DNA from: SIG469 sp964384255
GTDB lineage: Bacteria; Bacillota; Clostridia; Oscillospirales; Oscillospiraceae
Direction: 5' to 3'
Length of the DNA stretch: 64,000 nt
NCBI GenBank assembly: GCA_964384255.1
Contig: CAYLKH010000003.1
Coordinates: 1 to 64,000, forward strand
Each line of letters opens with the position of its first letter. The first letter of the stretch is position 1. Below the pieces are notes generated by a model. That model did not search any database. It was not told where the DNA came from and worked only from the letters and a program-made list of their open reading frames with translations. The position numbers and the translations under genes were made by a program. This document shows positions 32,819 to 40,870 of the stretch, one piece after another.

Positions 32819-34408
32819 ATGAAGAAAATAGCCATTTCACTGATGCTGGTTTTGGCCCTTGTTTTCAATGCTGCCGCCGCGGTGTCTGCGGGAACGGTAA
32901 AAATCGGCGGAAACACTGCAAGTGTTGTGTATGTCACCACTGACAGCAGCACACTTGTTGCGCCGATCATTCCGTCTGCCCGTTTGGGAAGCGACGCTTC
33001 GGCAGCGTCCATCATTTCTGCGGCTCCCGACAAGGTGGTAGCCGCCATGAACGGCAACTTTTTTAATTCGTACTACACTGAGCCGCAGGATGCCAACACC
33101 AACAATTATCCCCAGATATACGGAGCTCTGGTAATTGACGGCAAAATGATCAACTCCGGCGGCGCTGCCGCTCTGGGCGTGGGCTACGACGGATCTCTCC
33201 AGATAGGCCGGGTGGAGATCAAAGGTCAGGCGGTTTTGGGCGGCGTGTCCTTTGTCGCCTGGGGTGTCAACACCCATTACAACGATGCCAGCGCAGTTTA
33301 TATCCTCACCGACGAATTTGAACTGCCTCTGGACATTTCGTCCGATTTTACCATTGTGCTGGTCAGCGATGGCCATGTTAAGAAAATGATTTCCGGCCAG
33401 AATGATTTTGTCACCCCTGATGGCTATATCGCCGTTGTTATCGGCAGTGGTTACGGCACCAGAGGCGTTGAAGTCGGCGACACCGCCGAATATACCTACA
33501 CCGTTACCAGCGGAGACAGCCAGAAATGGAGCGGGTTGCGCAACATTATTGGCGCCAGCGGAATGCTGGTGGAAAACGGCAAAAACGTGGTTGATCTGAA
33601 CAGCAATGTCACCGAAGACAAGCAGAATCCCGATCTGGTCAGCCAGCGCACTTTTGTTGCGCTTTTGTCCGACGGACGGATGATGATGGGCGCTGTGACC
33701 AGTTCGTTCAGAACCATTGCGGACTCCCTTATTTCCATGGGAGCTACCGACGCCATTTTCCTTGACGGCGGCGCATCCACCATGCTTTACTGCAACGGAA
33801 GCTATCGTTCCGGCCCGGGAAGAGATCTGGCGTCTGTCCTGGCGGTCATGGAATCTTCCAGCGCTGTTACCCAGGCTCCCACTGACGAACCCAGCTCCTG
33901 GGCGGCCACTTATGTATCCGAAGCCCGGAGTCTCGGCATTTTACCCGCCGAGCTGGACAAGCATTATCAGCAAAACATCACCCGTGGAGAGTTCTGCCAG
34001 CTGATCGCCGCGTTTATGGATATTTGCGGAGTTGAGATAGCTCAGGGAGAGAGCGTAAAATTTACCGACACTTCTGACAAGAACACCCTTAAGGTAGCTT
34101 CGGCGGGCATAGTGACCGGTTATACCGACGGCACCTTCAAGCCCGGAGACAGCATTAAGCGACAGGACGCCGCCATTATGCTCCAGCGACTGGCTACTGC
34201 GGCGGGAATGGAAGAGGCCGACGCAGTCAAGACATTTTCCGACAGCGCGTCTATCTCGGCCTATGCCAAGCCGGGGGTAGACTATGTCACTTCTGTTGGT
34301 ATTATGAACGGGAATGCTGACGGGACCTTTGCTCCGGCCAACAACATCACCAGAGAGCAGGCGGTCATCACCCTTATCAATCTGCTGGGTGTAATGGAAC
34401 AGGGTTAA
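32819..34408 (+). CDS. Secreted phosphodiester glycosidase-domain protein with SLH repeats
   Basis: 529 residues. Signal peptide 'KKIAISLMLVLALVFNAAAA', then an NAGPA domain (uncovering-enzyme family; 'VVAAMNGNFFNSYY', 'VALLSDGRMMMGAV', 'GATDAIFLDGGASTMLYCNG') and C-terminal SLH repeats ('NITRGEFCQLIAAFMD', 'TGYTDGTFKPGDSIKRQDAA', 'NADGTFAPANNITREQAVI'). So it is surface-anchored and probably cuts phosphodiester-linked sugars in wall polymers or capsule. ATG 32819 follows GAGAGAGGA at a rather long distance. Confidence 0.88.
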   Translation: MKKIAISLMLVLALVFNAAAAVSAGTVKIGGNTASVVYVTTDSSTLVAPIIPSARLGSDASAASIISAAPDKVVAAMNGNFFNSYYTEPQDANTNNYPQIYGALVIDGKMINSGGAAALGVGYDGSLQIGRVEIKGQAVLGGVSFVAWGVNTHYNDASAVYILTDEFELPLDISSDFTIVLVSDGHVKKMISGQNDFVTPDGYIAVVIGSGYGTRGVEVGDTAEYTYTVTSGDSQKWSGLRNIIGASGMLVENGKNVVDLNSNVTEDKQNPDLVSQRTFVALLSDGRMMMGAVTSSFRTIADSLISMGATDAIFLDGGASTMLYCNGSYRSGPGRDLASVLAVMESSSAVTQAPTDEPSSWAATYVSEARSLGILPAELDKHYQQNITRGEFCQLIAAFMDICGVEIAQGESVKFTDTSDKNTLKVASAGIVTGYTDGTFKPGDSIKRQDAAIMLQRLATAAGMEEADAVKTFSDSASISAYAKPGVDYVTSVGIMNGNADGTFAPANNITREQAVITLINLLGVMEQG

Positions 34409-34680
34409 ATAATCGCTGATCAATCAGACTTTCATAAAAATCGCACTTGTTGTTTCCAGGGAAGTTCGTAGCTTGCCCGGGGGAGTCTGGGATCAGTAAT
34501 TATCAGAAAATGTGTACGTATTATCGATACTGCTCAATCACGCAAGGTGTGAGATTGCCACGTCGGCTTCGCCTCCTCGCAATGACAGGTTTATCCAACC
34601 GCTCAATTTATTTTAATCGTGCCGCAGGCACACATTGCACTAATCCCTAAATTACTATCCCCTAAATTACTAAAAACAAA
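34409..34680. repeat. Dispersed intergenic repeats
   Basis: No gene is seen. The stretch holds a degraded 'ATCGCTGATCAATCA', the module 'CACGCAAGGTGTGAGATTGCC' to 'CTCGCAATGAC' (34541-34587), 'CGTGCCGCAGGCACACATT' (34618-34636) and 'TAATCCCTAAATTACTATCC' tandem-like fillers. The same modules occur at 25.6 kb and 56.4 kb. Confidence 0.7.
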
Positions 34681-34710
34681 AAATCCCCAGGCGCGTGCCT
34701 GGGGATTTTT
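34681..34710. terminator. Terminator of OYE1 (bidirectional)
   Basis: Arms AAATCCCCAGGC / GCCTGGGGATTT with T runs on both sides. Confidence 0.85.
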
Positions 34711-34720
34711 CGTTATTTCA

Positions 34721-36790
34721 TCAGATCTGCATGGCCTTGGAGTAGCCGCTGCGGGTACATTTCTGGATGTTACCAACAGCTTCGCAGTCGCCAGCCATAT
34801 AGAAGAAGTTTACAGAGTCGGCATACTGGATGGCGCTGTCCTGGCAGGGGACCATGCCGCCGCAGATAACAACGCTGTCGCACTCGATAGTAGTCTCAAC
34901 GCCGTTTTTGTCGCAGTAGGTCACGGAGTTGGCGGTGACGGCCTTGGTGGTGACCTCTACTATGGGCTTGATGCCGTTATATTTGGGTTTTTCCCATTCG
35001 GGTTTAACGCCGGCAAAGCCGGGAGCGGTGGGATCGACCCAGCTCATGGTGATGTAGTGGAGCTTGGGAGCGTCGTGAGCAACCTCGCTCTGACGGGTCA
35101 GAACGGTGACATCGTGACCGGCCTGACCAAGATACATGGCGGTTTCGATACCGGTTTCGCTGCCGCCGCAGATAACGACCCGTTTGCCCAGCTTGTCTTC
35201 GCCGTTTTTGAAAACGTCGACACAGGTGGTAAGACCGGCTTTCAGGCTGCCGTTTTCGTCCTGGGCGAACTTGGGAATGTTGGGTACAGCGCCGGTGCAG
35301 GCGATAGCTGCGTAGAAACCCTCAGCCTCGATCATTTCGGGGGTGGGTTCGCAGTTCATGACGACCTTTACGCCCAGCTTGTCCAGCTGACGGACCTGCC
35401 AGTCGCGGAAGTCCTTAATGGTCCACTTGAAGTCGGCCACTTCGGCGTGATACAGCTGACCGCCGAGGTAATCGGTCTTTTCGTACAGGGTAACATCGTG
35501 GCCACGACGGGCAGCGTAGATAGCTGCGGTCATACCGGCAGTGCCGCCGCCAATAACGGCGACCTTTCTGGGAGTAGTCTCGGCTGAGAACATACGATGG
35601 AGCTTATGCTCGTTGCCCATGACCGGGTTGACAGAGCAGCAGGTCAGCCAGGGAGCGTCCATGGTGCCGTGACATTTGTTGCACCACAGGCAGGGAGTAA
35701 CGTCGTCGGCACGGCCTTCCAGAGCTTTTTTGCCATATTCGGGGTCGGCGAACCATGCACGACCCATGGAGATCATATCGCAGTCGCCATTGGCTATGTA
35801 GGCATCACATTCGTCCAGATCCTGGAAACCGCCGTTGACGGCGATGATGGCTTTGGTGCCGGTGGCTTTCATACGGCGGGCATAGCCGATGACGGGATGC
35901 TCGCCCTTTTTGAAGGTGAAGCTGGTGGGGTGGGAAGACGCGATGTCTTTTTCACGCAGGGTCCAGATGTCTACCAGACCTTCGTATTCCTTGGACAGTT
36001 CGCCCAGATCTTCGGGACTCATCATGCCGTCGCCTGCAACGATAGTCTCCAGCAGGAAATCCTTGCCGCAGACCTCTTTGACACGGGTCAGCAGAGCCTT
36101 TTGATATTTGGACTGGTCGGCCCATTCGTCGGTACGGCCCATCTGCCTTCCACCACCGGGACCACCGGGGCCGCCGGGACCACCGGGGCCGCCGGGGCCG
36201 CCGGGACCTTCACCGCCGGGAGCGCCGCCTTCGGGAGCGGTGGATTTTTTGCGGCCGGGACCCATGCCGACGCTGACAACAGCGACGCCATAGCCCATCT
36301 TTTTGTATCTGAGCATTTTCTGGGCATAGTTTTCGATAGCTTCGTAAACCATCTCGGTGGTAGCCATTTCGGTCATCTTAGGCTCGGAGCCGGGAGCGCC
36401 GCCCATGGTGGGGCCGCCGGAGAAGCTGTAACCCTCGGGATATTCGGGATTGACACCGCTGAGACACAGGTAGCTGCCAAAAGCCCGAACATCGTCGGCC
36501 AGCTGGGAAATGTAGTTTTCAAGAGCGGGGTTATCGGTGTTGAAATACTGCATTCTGATGCTGTCGGCAGCGCCGACGGTACGCTGCTCTTTGTTGTTCC
36601 ATTCGCCCATGTTGATATAGGCGCAGCCGTTTTTGGCCATGTTGGTATAGAAGGTCATGTAGCCTTCGGAGGGCCATTCTTCGGGGCCGTTAAGGAAGTG
36701 AACAGGGGCGCAGGGGAAGCTCAGGCGGGACTTGAGCACGGTGTTGTTGATTTTGAGCGGGGAAAACAGATGCTTGTAATACTTGGGCAT
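34721..36790 (-). CDS. Old Yellow Enzyme / 2,4-dienoyl-CoA reductase family flavoenzyme OYE1 with Gly-Gly-Pro tract
   Basis: 689 residues with the three-domain layout of BaiCD/BaiH, enoate reductase and 2,4-dienoyl-CoA reductase: FMN TIM barrel ('LKSRLSFPCAPVHFLNGPEE'), 4Fe-4S motif 'CLWCNKCHGT' to 'CCSVNP', and an FAD/NAD(P)H domain ('VAVIGGGTAGMTAAIYAARR', 'KRVVICGGSETGIETAMYLG'). Residues ~184-214 are a nearly pure Gly-Gly-Pro tract that follows 'VSVGMGPGRKKST', where OYEs normally carry the 'H-x-x-H-G-Y-L...YGGS' active-site loop; that loop is not recognisable here. A second shorter Gly/Pro stretch ('GGPTMGGAPGSEP') lies at ~130. It should reduce an activated C=C bond if active. Own terminator; AAGGAGG before the start. 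Confidence 0.9.
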   Translation of the reverse strand: MPKYYKHLFSPLKINNTVLKSRLSFPCAPVHFLNGPEEWPSEGYMTFYTNMAKNGCAYINMGEWNNKEQRTVGAADSIRMQYFNTDNPALENYISQLADDVRAFGSYLCLSGVNPEYPEGYSFSGGPTMGGAPGSEPKMTEMATTEMVYEAIENYAQKMLRYKKMGYGVAVVSVGMGPGRKKSTAPEGGAPGGEGPGGPGGPGGPGGPGGPGGGRQMGRTDEWADQSKYQKALLTRVKEVCGKDFLLETIVAGDGMMSPEDLGELSKEYEGLVDIWTLREKDIASSHPTSFTFKKGEHPVIGYARRMKATGTKAIIAVNGGFQDLDECDAYIANGDCDMISMGRAWFADPEYGKKALEGRADDVTPCLWCNKCHGTMDAPWLTCCSVNPVMGNEHKLHRMFSAETTPRKVAVIGGGTAGMTAAIYAARRGHDVTLYEKTDYLGGQLYHAEVADFKWTIKDFRDWQVRQLDKLGVKVVMNCEPTPEMIEAEGFYAAIACTGAVPNIPKFAQDENGSLKAGLTTCVDVFKNGEDKLGKRVVICGGSETGIETAMYLGQAGHDVTVLTRQSEVAHDAPKLHYITMSWVDPTAPGFAGVKPEWEKPKYNGIKPIVEVTTKAVTANSVTYCDKNGVETTIECDSVVICGGMVPCQDSAIQYADSVNFFYMAGDCEAVGNIQKCTRSGYSKAMQI

Positions 36791-36890
36791 GTATAATTCC
36801 TCCTTGCTTTTCTTTTCAATGTGGATATAATGATTATAACACTAACCAATTGTTTTGTACAGAAAAATGAACAGGTTCTAAGGAGTTATG

Positions 36891-37460
36891 ATGAAAAAAT
36901 TATTTACCATTATTCTGGCAGCAGCGATATTGCTTACCCTTGTGGGCTGCGGAAGCAAACAGACCGGCATCCATCACGTGGAGATCGAGATCAGAGATAT
37001 GGGGACCATCAGGGTCGAACTTAATGGCGATGTGGCGCCCATAACAGTTGGCAATTTTATGAAGCTGGCTAAAGAAGGATTTTACGACGGGCTGGGATTC
37101 CACCGGATAATCAACGGCTTTATGATGCAGGGTGGCGACCCGCTGGGTACCGGCACCGGCGGGTCGGAAAAAACCATTAAGGGCGAGTTTTCTGCCAACG
37201 GAGTGGAAAACAACCTCTCTCACACCAGAGGAGCCATATCCATGGCCAGGTCAAACGATATGGATGGCGCAAGCTCTCAGTTCTTTATTGTCCACCAGGA
37301 CAGCACGTTCCTCGACGGGGAATATGCCTGCTTTGGCTATGTTACCGAGGGTATGGAGATAGTTGACCAGATATGCGAAAACACTCCGGTCCAGGACTCC
37401 AACGGCACTACCCTCAGGGCAGACAGACCCATTATTGAGACTATAAGGGTAATAGACTGA
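36891..37460 (+). CDS. Cyclophilin-type peptidyl-prolyl isomerase lipoprotein
   Basis: About 189 residues. Lipoprotein signal 'KKLFTIILAAAILLTLVGCG', then a compact bacterial cyclophilin domain: 'VAPITVGNFMKLAKEGFYDG', 'FHRIINGFMMQGGDP', 'RGAISMARSNDMDGASSQFF' and 'FGYVTEGMEIVDQI'. Catalytic Arg (FHRI) and the QFF motif are present. It helps secreted proteins fold at the outer membrane face. ATG 36891 is preferred over 36888 because AGGAG lies 5 rather than 2 bases upstream. Confidence 0.93.
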   Translation: MKKLFTIILAAAILLTLVGCGSKQTGIHHVEIEIRDMGTIRVELNGDVAPITVGNFMKLAKEGFYDGLGFHRIINGFMMQGGDPLGTGTGGSEKTIKGEFSANGVENNLSHTRGAISMARSNDMDGASSQFFIVHQDSTFLDGEYACFGYVTEGMEIVDQICENTPVQDSNGTTLRADRPIIETIRVID

Positions 37461-37471
37461 AACAAACAGCG

Positions 37472-37507
37472 AACGGGGTATCCACGGTTTTGTGGATACC
37501 CCGTTTT
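37472..37507. terminator. Terminator after the cyclophilin gene
   Basis: Arms AACGGGGTATCCAC / GTGGATACCCCGTT then TT. Convergent with SBP3. Confidence 0.85.
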
Positions 37508-37550
37508 GCGGGTCAAAACAGTCTGGTTTTGACATGGTATTTGAGGACGG

Positions 37551-39302
37551 TTACTTGGAGATATATCTCTGATAAGCGTCGGTGTAGATGCTGATGATGT
37601 TGTCCAGATCCAGGGACTGGCAGGTGGCAACAAATTCGTCCCATGCAGCGTCGGTCAGTTCGGCTTCGCCGACCATCCACTTAAGGGTGGTGCTTTCGAT
37701 GTAGGTCTGGAGGTCGGTGTAGGAGCTGCCGATCTTGTCGGACTCGTCAGCGGTGAGCTTCATGCTGGTGGGCAGAGAGGTGTAGATAGCGTTGGGCTGT
37801 TCCTCGGGTACGGTCCACAGCTCGGAAGCGGCGATCAGGGTCTCGCTGCCGGTGTCGAAGTTGAAGTTGGGATATACATAGCCAAAGTCGCCGTCGGAGG
37901 TGTAGAGAGACTTGATGGCGACGCCAAGGGACTCGTGTCTGGAGTTGAAGTACTCGTTGGGCATGGGCTTGCCGTCGACGATATCATAGGTCTCGCCTTC
38001 GATCCAGCCGTAGTTGCAGGCCAGGAATCCGGTGTCGCTGTAGAAGAAGTCGCAAAGCTTCATGCAGGCTTCGAGAACGTCTTCTTCCTCGCAGGAGGTG
38101 CAAAGGGCGATGCCGGGCATGGAGTCAACAGGAGAGGTGGCCCAGGAAGCGGTAAGGATCTCTTTTTCCCCAAGACCGTCGGCATGGATAACGGGCAGGG
38201 GCTGGGGATTTACGCCGTAGGTGTCGTAATAGGTGTCCAGCTCAAAGCCCATGGCGGAACCGGTACCGGTGTCGCCGTTGTTGAAGTTGGTGAAGTCCAT
38301 TTCGGTGATGGACAGGAAGTCATTGTCAAGGATGCCTTCAGCATACCATTCGGCAAACAGCTCGATATAAGCTCTGGTTTCGTCGGTAGTGGCGTCGAGA
38401 ACCAGTTCGCCGGTAGCGTTGTCGATAAGCAGAGTGCCGGAGAAGCCGGCGCCCATGGCCTGGGAAACAAGGCCCTCTACGATATCACCCTCAGCAGAAA
38501 CGGCCAGAGGAGACTTAACGCCCTGATCCTTCAGAGCAAGACCCAGCTCGTGGAGTTCGTCGACGGTGGTGGGCAGCTCAAGGCCGGAGGCTTCCCAGTA
38601 GTCCTTGTTGACAACGGGGCCCATACCGGTTTTGGAGGGTTCGGATTTGATGGTGGCGAAGCTTACGATGCGGCCTTCGTCAGTTACGATATCGTTATAG
38701 ATGGTGGCATCCTGAAGGAGATAGTTGTAATGGGGAGCATACTCTTCGAGATAAGGAGTAAGGTCCACGTAAACCTCTTCTTCAACGGCCAGGTCGTAGC
38801 CGCCGGTGTAGGCGGAGCCGGACTGGGCGAGCATGGATTCAAACACGATGTTGGGGTAATCGCCACCGGCGATGACCAGATTGAACTGCTCGTTAGCGGT
38901 GGACTGATAAGGCTCGGTCCAGGTCACGCTGTAGCCAAGGTTCTCGACCAGACGGACCCAGAAGATGGAATCTTCGCTGGACTTGGAGGGATGGCTGCCG
39001 GAGCGGGTGGGGTAGAAAATGCTGATCTCCACAGGCTCGTCATAAAGAGGCAGATCGTATTCAGCGGGCTTTGCAAGGGTGGTGTCTTCTTCCACATCGG
39101 CTTCGCCGACATCGGAAGCGGCTTCGTCAGAGCTGTCATCGGCGGCGGGAGCGCTTTCTTCAGCGGCGGTGCTTTCTTCGACGGTGGTGGTGCTTTCTTC
39201 GTTAGCGGTGGTGGAGCCTTCCTCGGTCTTGGAAGAGCAGCCTGCCATCATGGAAAGAAGCATTGCCATTACCATAACGAGAATAAGCAAACGTTTTTTC
39301 AT
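37551..39302 (-). CDS. Extracellular solute-binding lipoprotein SBP3 (operon with hydratase)
   Basis: 583 residues. Lipoprotein signal 'KKRLLILVMVMAMLLSMM', lipobox A-G-C (Cys22), then a Thr/Glu/Ala-rich linker of ~60 residues and a large solute-binding domain ('VVNKDYWEASGLELPTTVDE', 'GIALCTSCEEEDVLEACMKL'). Paralogue of SBP1/2/4. It follows the MaoC-type hydratase gene after only 21 bases, so a receptor and a cytosolic enzyme share one message; this is the best in-window evidence that the SBPs deliver the substrate of the enzyme set. No permease is nearby. Confidence 0.88.
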   Translation of the reverse strand: MKKRLLILVMVMAMLLSMMAGCSSKTEEGSTTANEESTTTVEESTAAEESAPAADDSSDEAASDVGEADVEEDTTLAKPAEYDLPLYDEPVEISIFYPTRSGSHPSKSSEDSIFWVRLVENLGYSVTWTEPYQSTANEQFNLVIAGGDYPNIVFESMLAQSGSAYTGGYDLAVEEEVYVDLTPYLEEYAPHYNYLLQDATIYNDIVTDEGRIVSFATIKSEPSKTGMGPVVNKDYWEASGLELPTTVDELHELGLALKDQGVKSPLAVSAEGDIVEGLVSQAMGAGFSGTLLIDNATGELVLDATTDETRAYIELFAEWYAEGILDNDFLSITEMDFTNFNNGDTGTGSAMGFELDTYYDTYGVNPQPLPVIHADGLGEKEILTASWATSPVDSMPGIALCTSCEEEDVLEACMKLCDFFYSDTGFLACNYGWIEGETYDIVDGKPMPNEYFNSRHESLGVAIKSLYTSDGDFGYVYPNFNFDTGSETLIAASELWTVPEEQPNAIYTSLPTSMKLTADESDKIGSSYTDLQTYIESTTLKWMVGEAELTDAAWDEFVATCQSLDLDNIISIYTDAYQRYISK

Positions 39303-39323
39303 GGGTAGATATTCCTTTCGATT

Positions 39324-40616
39324 TTATTTTTTAGGCAGCCTTACGGTGATGCCGCACTCGGTGTGGTAGTTTCCGTCGAAATCTTCGCACCACAGAGCGA
39401 TATCAACATAATACTGGCCGTCTTTTTCATACTTGTCGTACACATAACCCTTGGTAATGGTGGCATCGGGACACATACCGTGGGTGTTAATGTGAGCGCC
39501 CTTGGCCTTCAGCTCGGGAACTTTGAGCATATAGCTTTCGCGGTAGAAGCCTTCGGGGAAGGGGTTGGCCTGCTTTTCGGGTTCAAAGTCGTTGACCATA
39601 CGCCAGTTGACCATGGTGATGAAGCCAGCGTCGCCGGCCCAGTTGGTCACGTTGCGGACGCAGAAATCACGACCGGTGTAGTTGTAGAAGGGGCCTCTGC
39701 CGGGTTTGTAGTGGGAGATAACGTTGTCGTAAACGCCGTATTCGTTCTTCTCACCACGGATGCGGCCGCTGAGGACCTGACCCTTAACGGATTCGCAGCC
39801 TACCAGCTCCTGACCGTGCATACGGATAATGTCCATCTGGGTGAAGGGAGGCTCGGCGGTGGTCCAGGTATAGTCGCCGACGTTGACGTCGTCCCAGTAG
39901 AGGACTTCGGCGCCGCGAACTTTTTCGTTTTCCCAAATGCCCTTCAAAACTGCATAATCCTCGTCAGTGTAATGGTGGGCGGGATGCATATATCTGTTGA
40001 AGGGGTGGATGAACTGGTCAGGCTCCATGCCGGGTTTCAGGCGGCAACGGAAGTTGGGGAAACGGGTGGTGCTGCGGCCAACGACCTCGCCCCGCTGGTT
40101 GATGATGTCGGCAGAAGCGACTACTATAAAGCAGCGGACGATGCTGCCCTCGGCGGGGGTAACGTCGATAAGCTCAACAGGGCCGGGCCTGTTGCTCAGC
40201 TTGTCGCCAGCAAGGATGGGGGCGAAGTATTCGACCTGATGGTCATAAGCGTCACCGGCCAGCTGTTCGTCAGGCATACAGTTGTCGCCCAGCTCACGGG
40301 GCATCATGGCCATGGCAAGGGCTTCGATATAGCCGGGAACGATAGGCAGACCGCCATACCAGGTATTTTTGGCATAGTCGGGGTCGTTATAAAGGGGGTT
40401 TTCGGGGACGATGCGCTCGGCATACATACGCATGATGATCTCGTTAAGGTTTTCCTTCTGATAAACCTGCTGCTTCATCATGGGAGGACCGCCTGCGCCG
40501 GGGCCGCCGGGGCCGCCAGGGCCGTCGTTTTTACCGCTGAGGAAACGGTCGATAGCGGCCTGCTCTTCGGCAGAATACACGTTGGGATAAAATACTTCGT
40601 ATTTTTCTTTTATCAT
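39324..40616 (-). CDS. Tandem hot-dog MaoC/FAS1-like hydratase with short Gly-Gly-Pro tract
   Basis: 430 residues: two hot-dog domains, the first with 'YGGLPIVPGYIEALAMAMMP' and 'DHQVEYFAPILAGDKL', the second with 'DDVNVGDYTWTTAEPPFTQM' followed by 'DIIRMHGQELVG', typical of FAS1-like dehydratase/MaoC proteins (3-methylfumaryl-CoA hydratase-like and relatives). It would hydrate an enoyl-CoA or dehydrate a 3-hydroxyacyl-CoA. Residues ~30-45 are 'GPGGPGGPGAGGPP', placed between an N-terminal helix and the first domain. First gene of the operon with SBP3; promoter at 40652-40680. Confidence 0.85.
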   Translation of the reverse strand: MIKEKYEVFYPNVYSAEEQAAIDRFLSGKNDGPGGPGGPGAGGPPMMKQQVYQKENLNEIIMRMYAERIVPENPLYNDPDYAKNTWYGGLPIVPGYIEALAMAMMPRELGDNCMPDEQLAGDAYDHQVEYFAPILAGDKLSNRPGPVELIDVTPAEGSIVRCFIVVASADIINQRGEVVGRSTTRFPNFRCRLKPGMEPDQFIHPFNRYMHPAHHYTDEDYAVLKGIWENEKVRGAEVLYWDDVNVGDYTWTTAEPPFTQMDIIRMHGQELVGCESVKGQVLSGRIRGEKNEYGVYDNVISHYKPGRGPFYNYTGRDFCVRNVTNWAGDAGFITMVNWRMVNDFEPEKQANPFPEGFYRESYMLKVPELKAKGAHINTHGMCPDATITKGYVYDKYEKDGQYYVDIALWCEDFDGNYHTECGITVRLPKK

Positions 40617-40651
40617 GGCTTATCTTCCTTTCTTATGGTGTAATTGTTCGG

Positions 40652-40680
40652 ATTATCTCACAAAACCCACAGAATTGCAA
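40652..40680 (-). promoter_or_regulatory. Promoter of the hydratase-SBP3 operon
   Basis: Minus strand: -35 TTGCAA (40680-40675), 17-bp spacer, -10 GATAAT (40657-40652). The spacer 'TGGGTTTTGTGA' resembles 'TTGGTTTTGTGAAATCC' before SBP4. Confidence 0.5.
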
Positions 40681-40782
40681 CCGTAGCAAATGTATGATAT
40701 ATGTACAAAAATTGACAATTCCCGGGTTTTGCAGACCTAAATTAATTATACAGCAAATTTCGTGCCAGACAATACGGCGAAA

Positions 40783-40815
40783 ACCCCGGACAGCTTAAGA
40801 CAACTGTCCGGGGTT
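40783..40815 (-). terminator. Terminator of SBP4
   Basis: Arms AACCCCGGACAG / CTGTCCGGGGTT; minus-strand tail TTTTCG. Confidence 0.75.
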
Positions 40816-40829
40816 CGGCTACACATATA

Positions 40830-40861
40830 TTAAATATGTGTCATGTTAAATATGTGTCATG
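40830..40861. repeat. Perfect tandem 16-bp repeat
   Basis: TTAAATATGTGTCATG occurs twice head to tail (40830-40845, 40846-40861), just after the SBP4 stop. Confidence 0.9.
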
Positions 40862-40870
40862 GAAAAGGAG

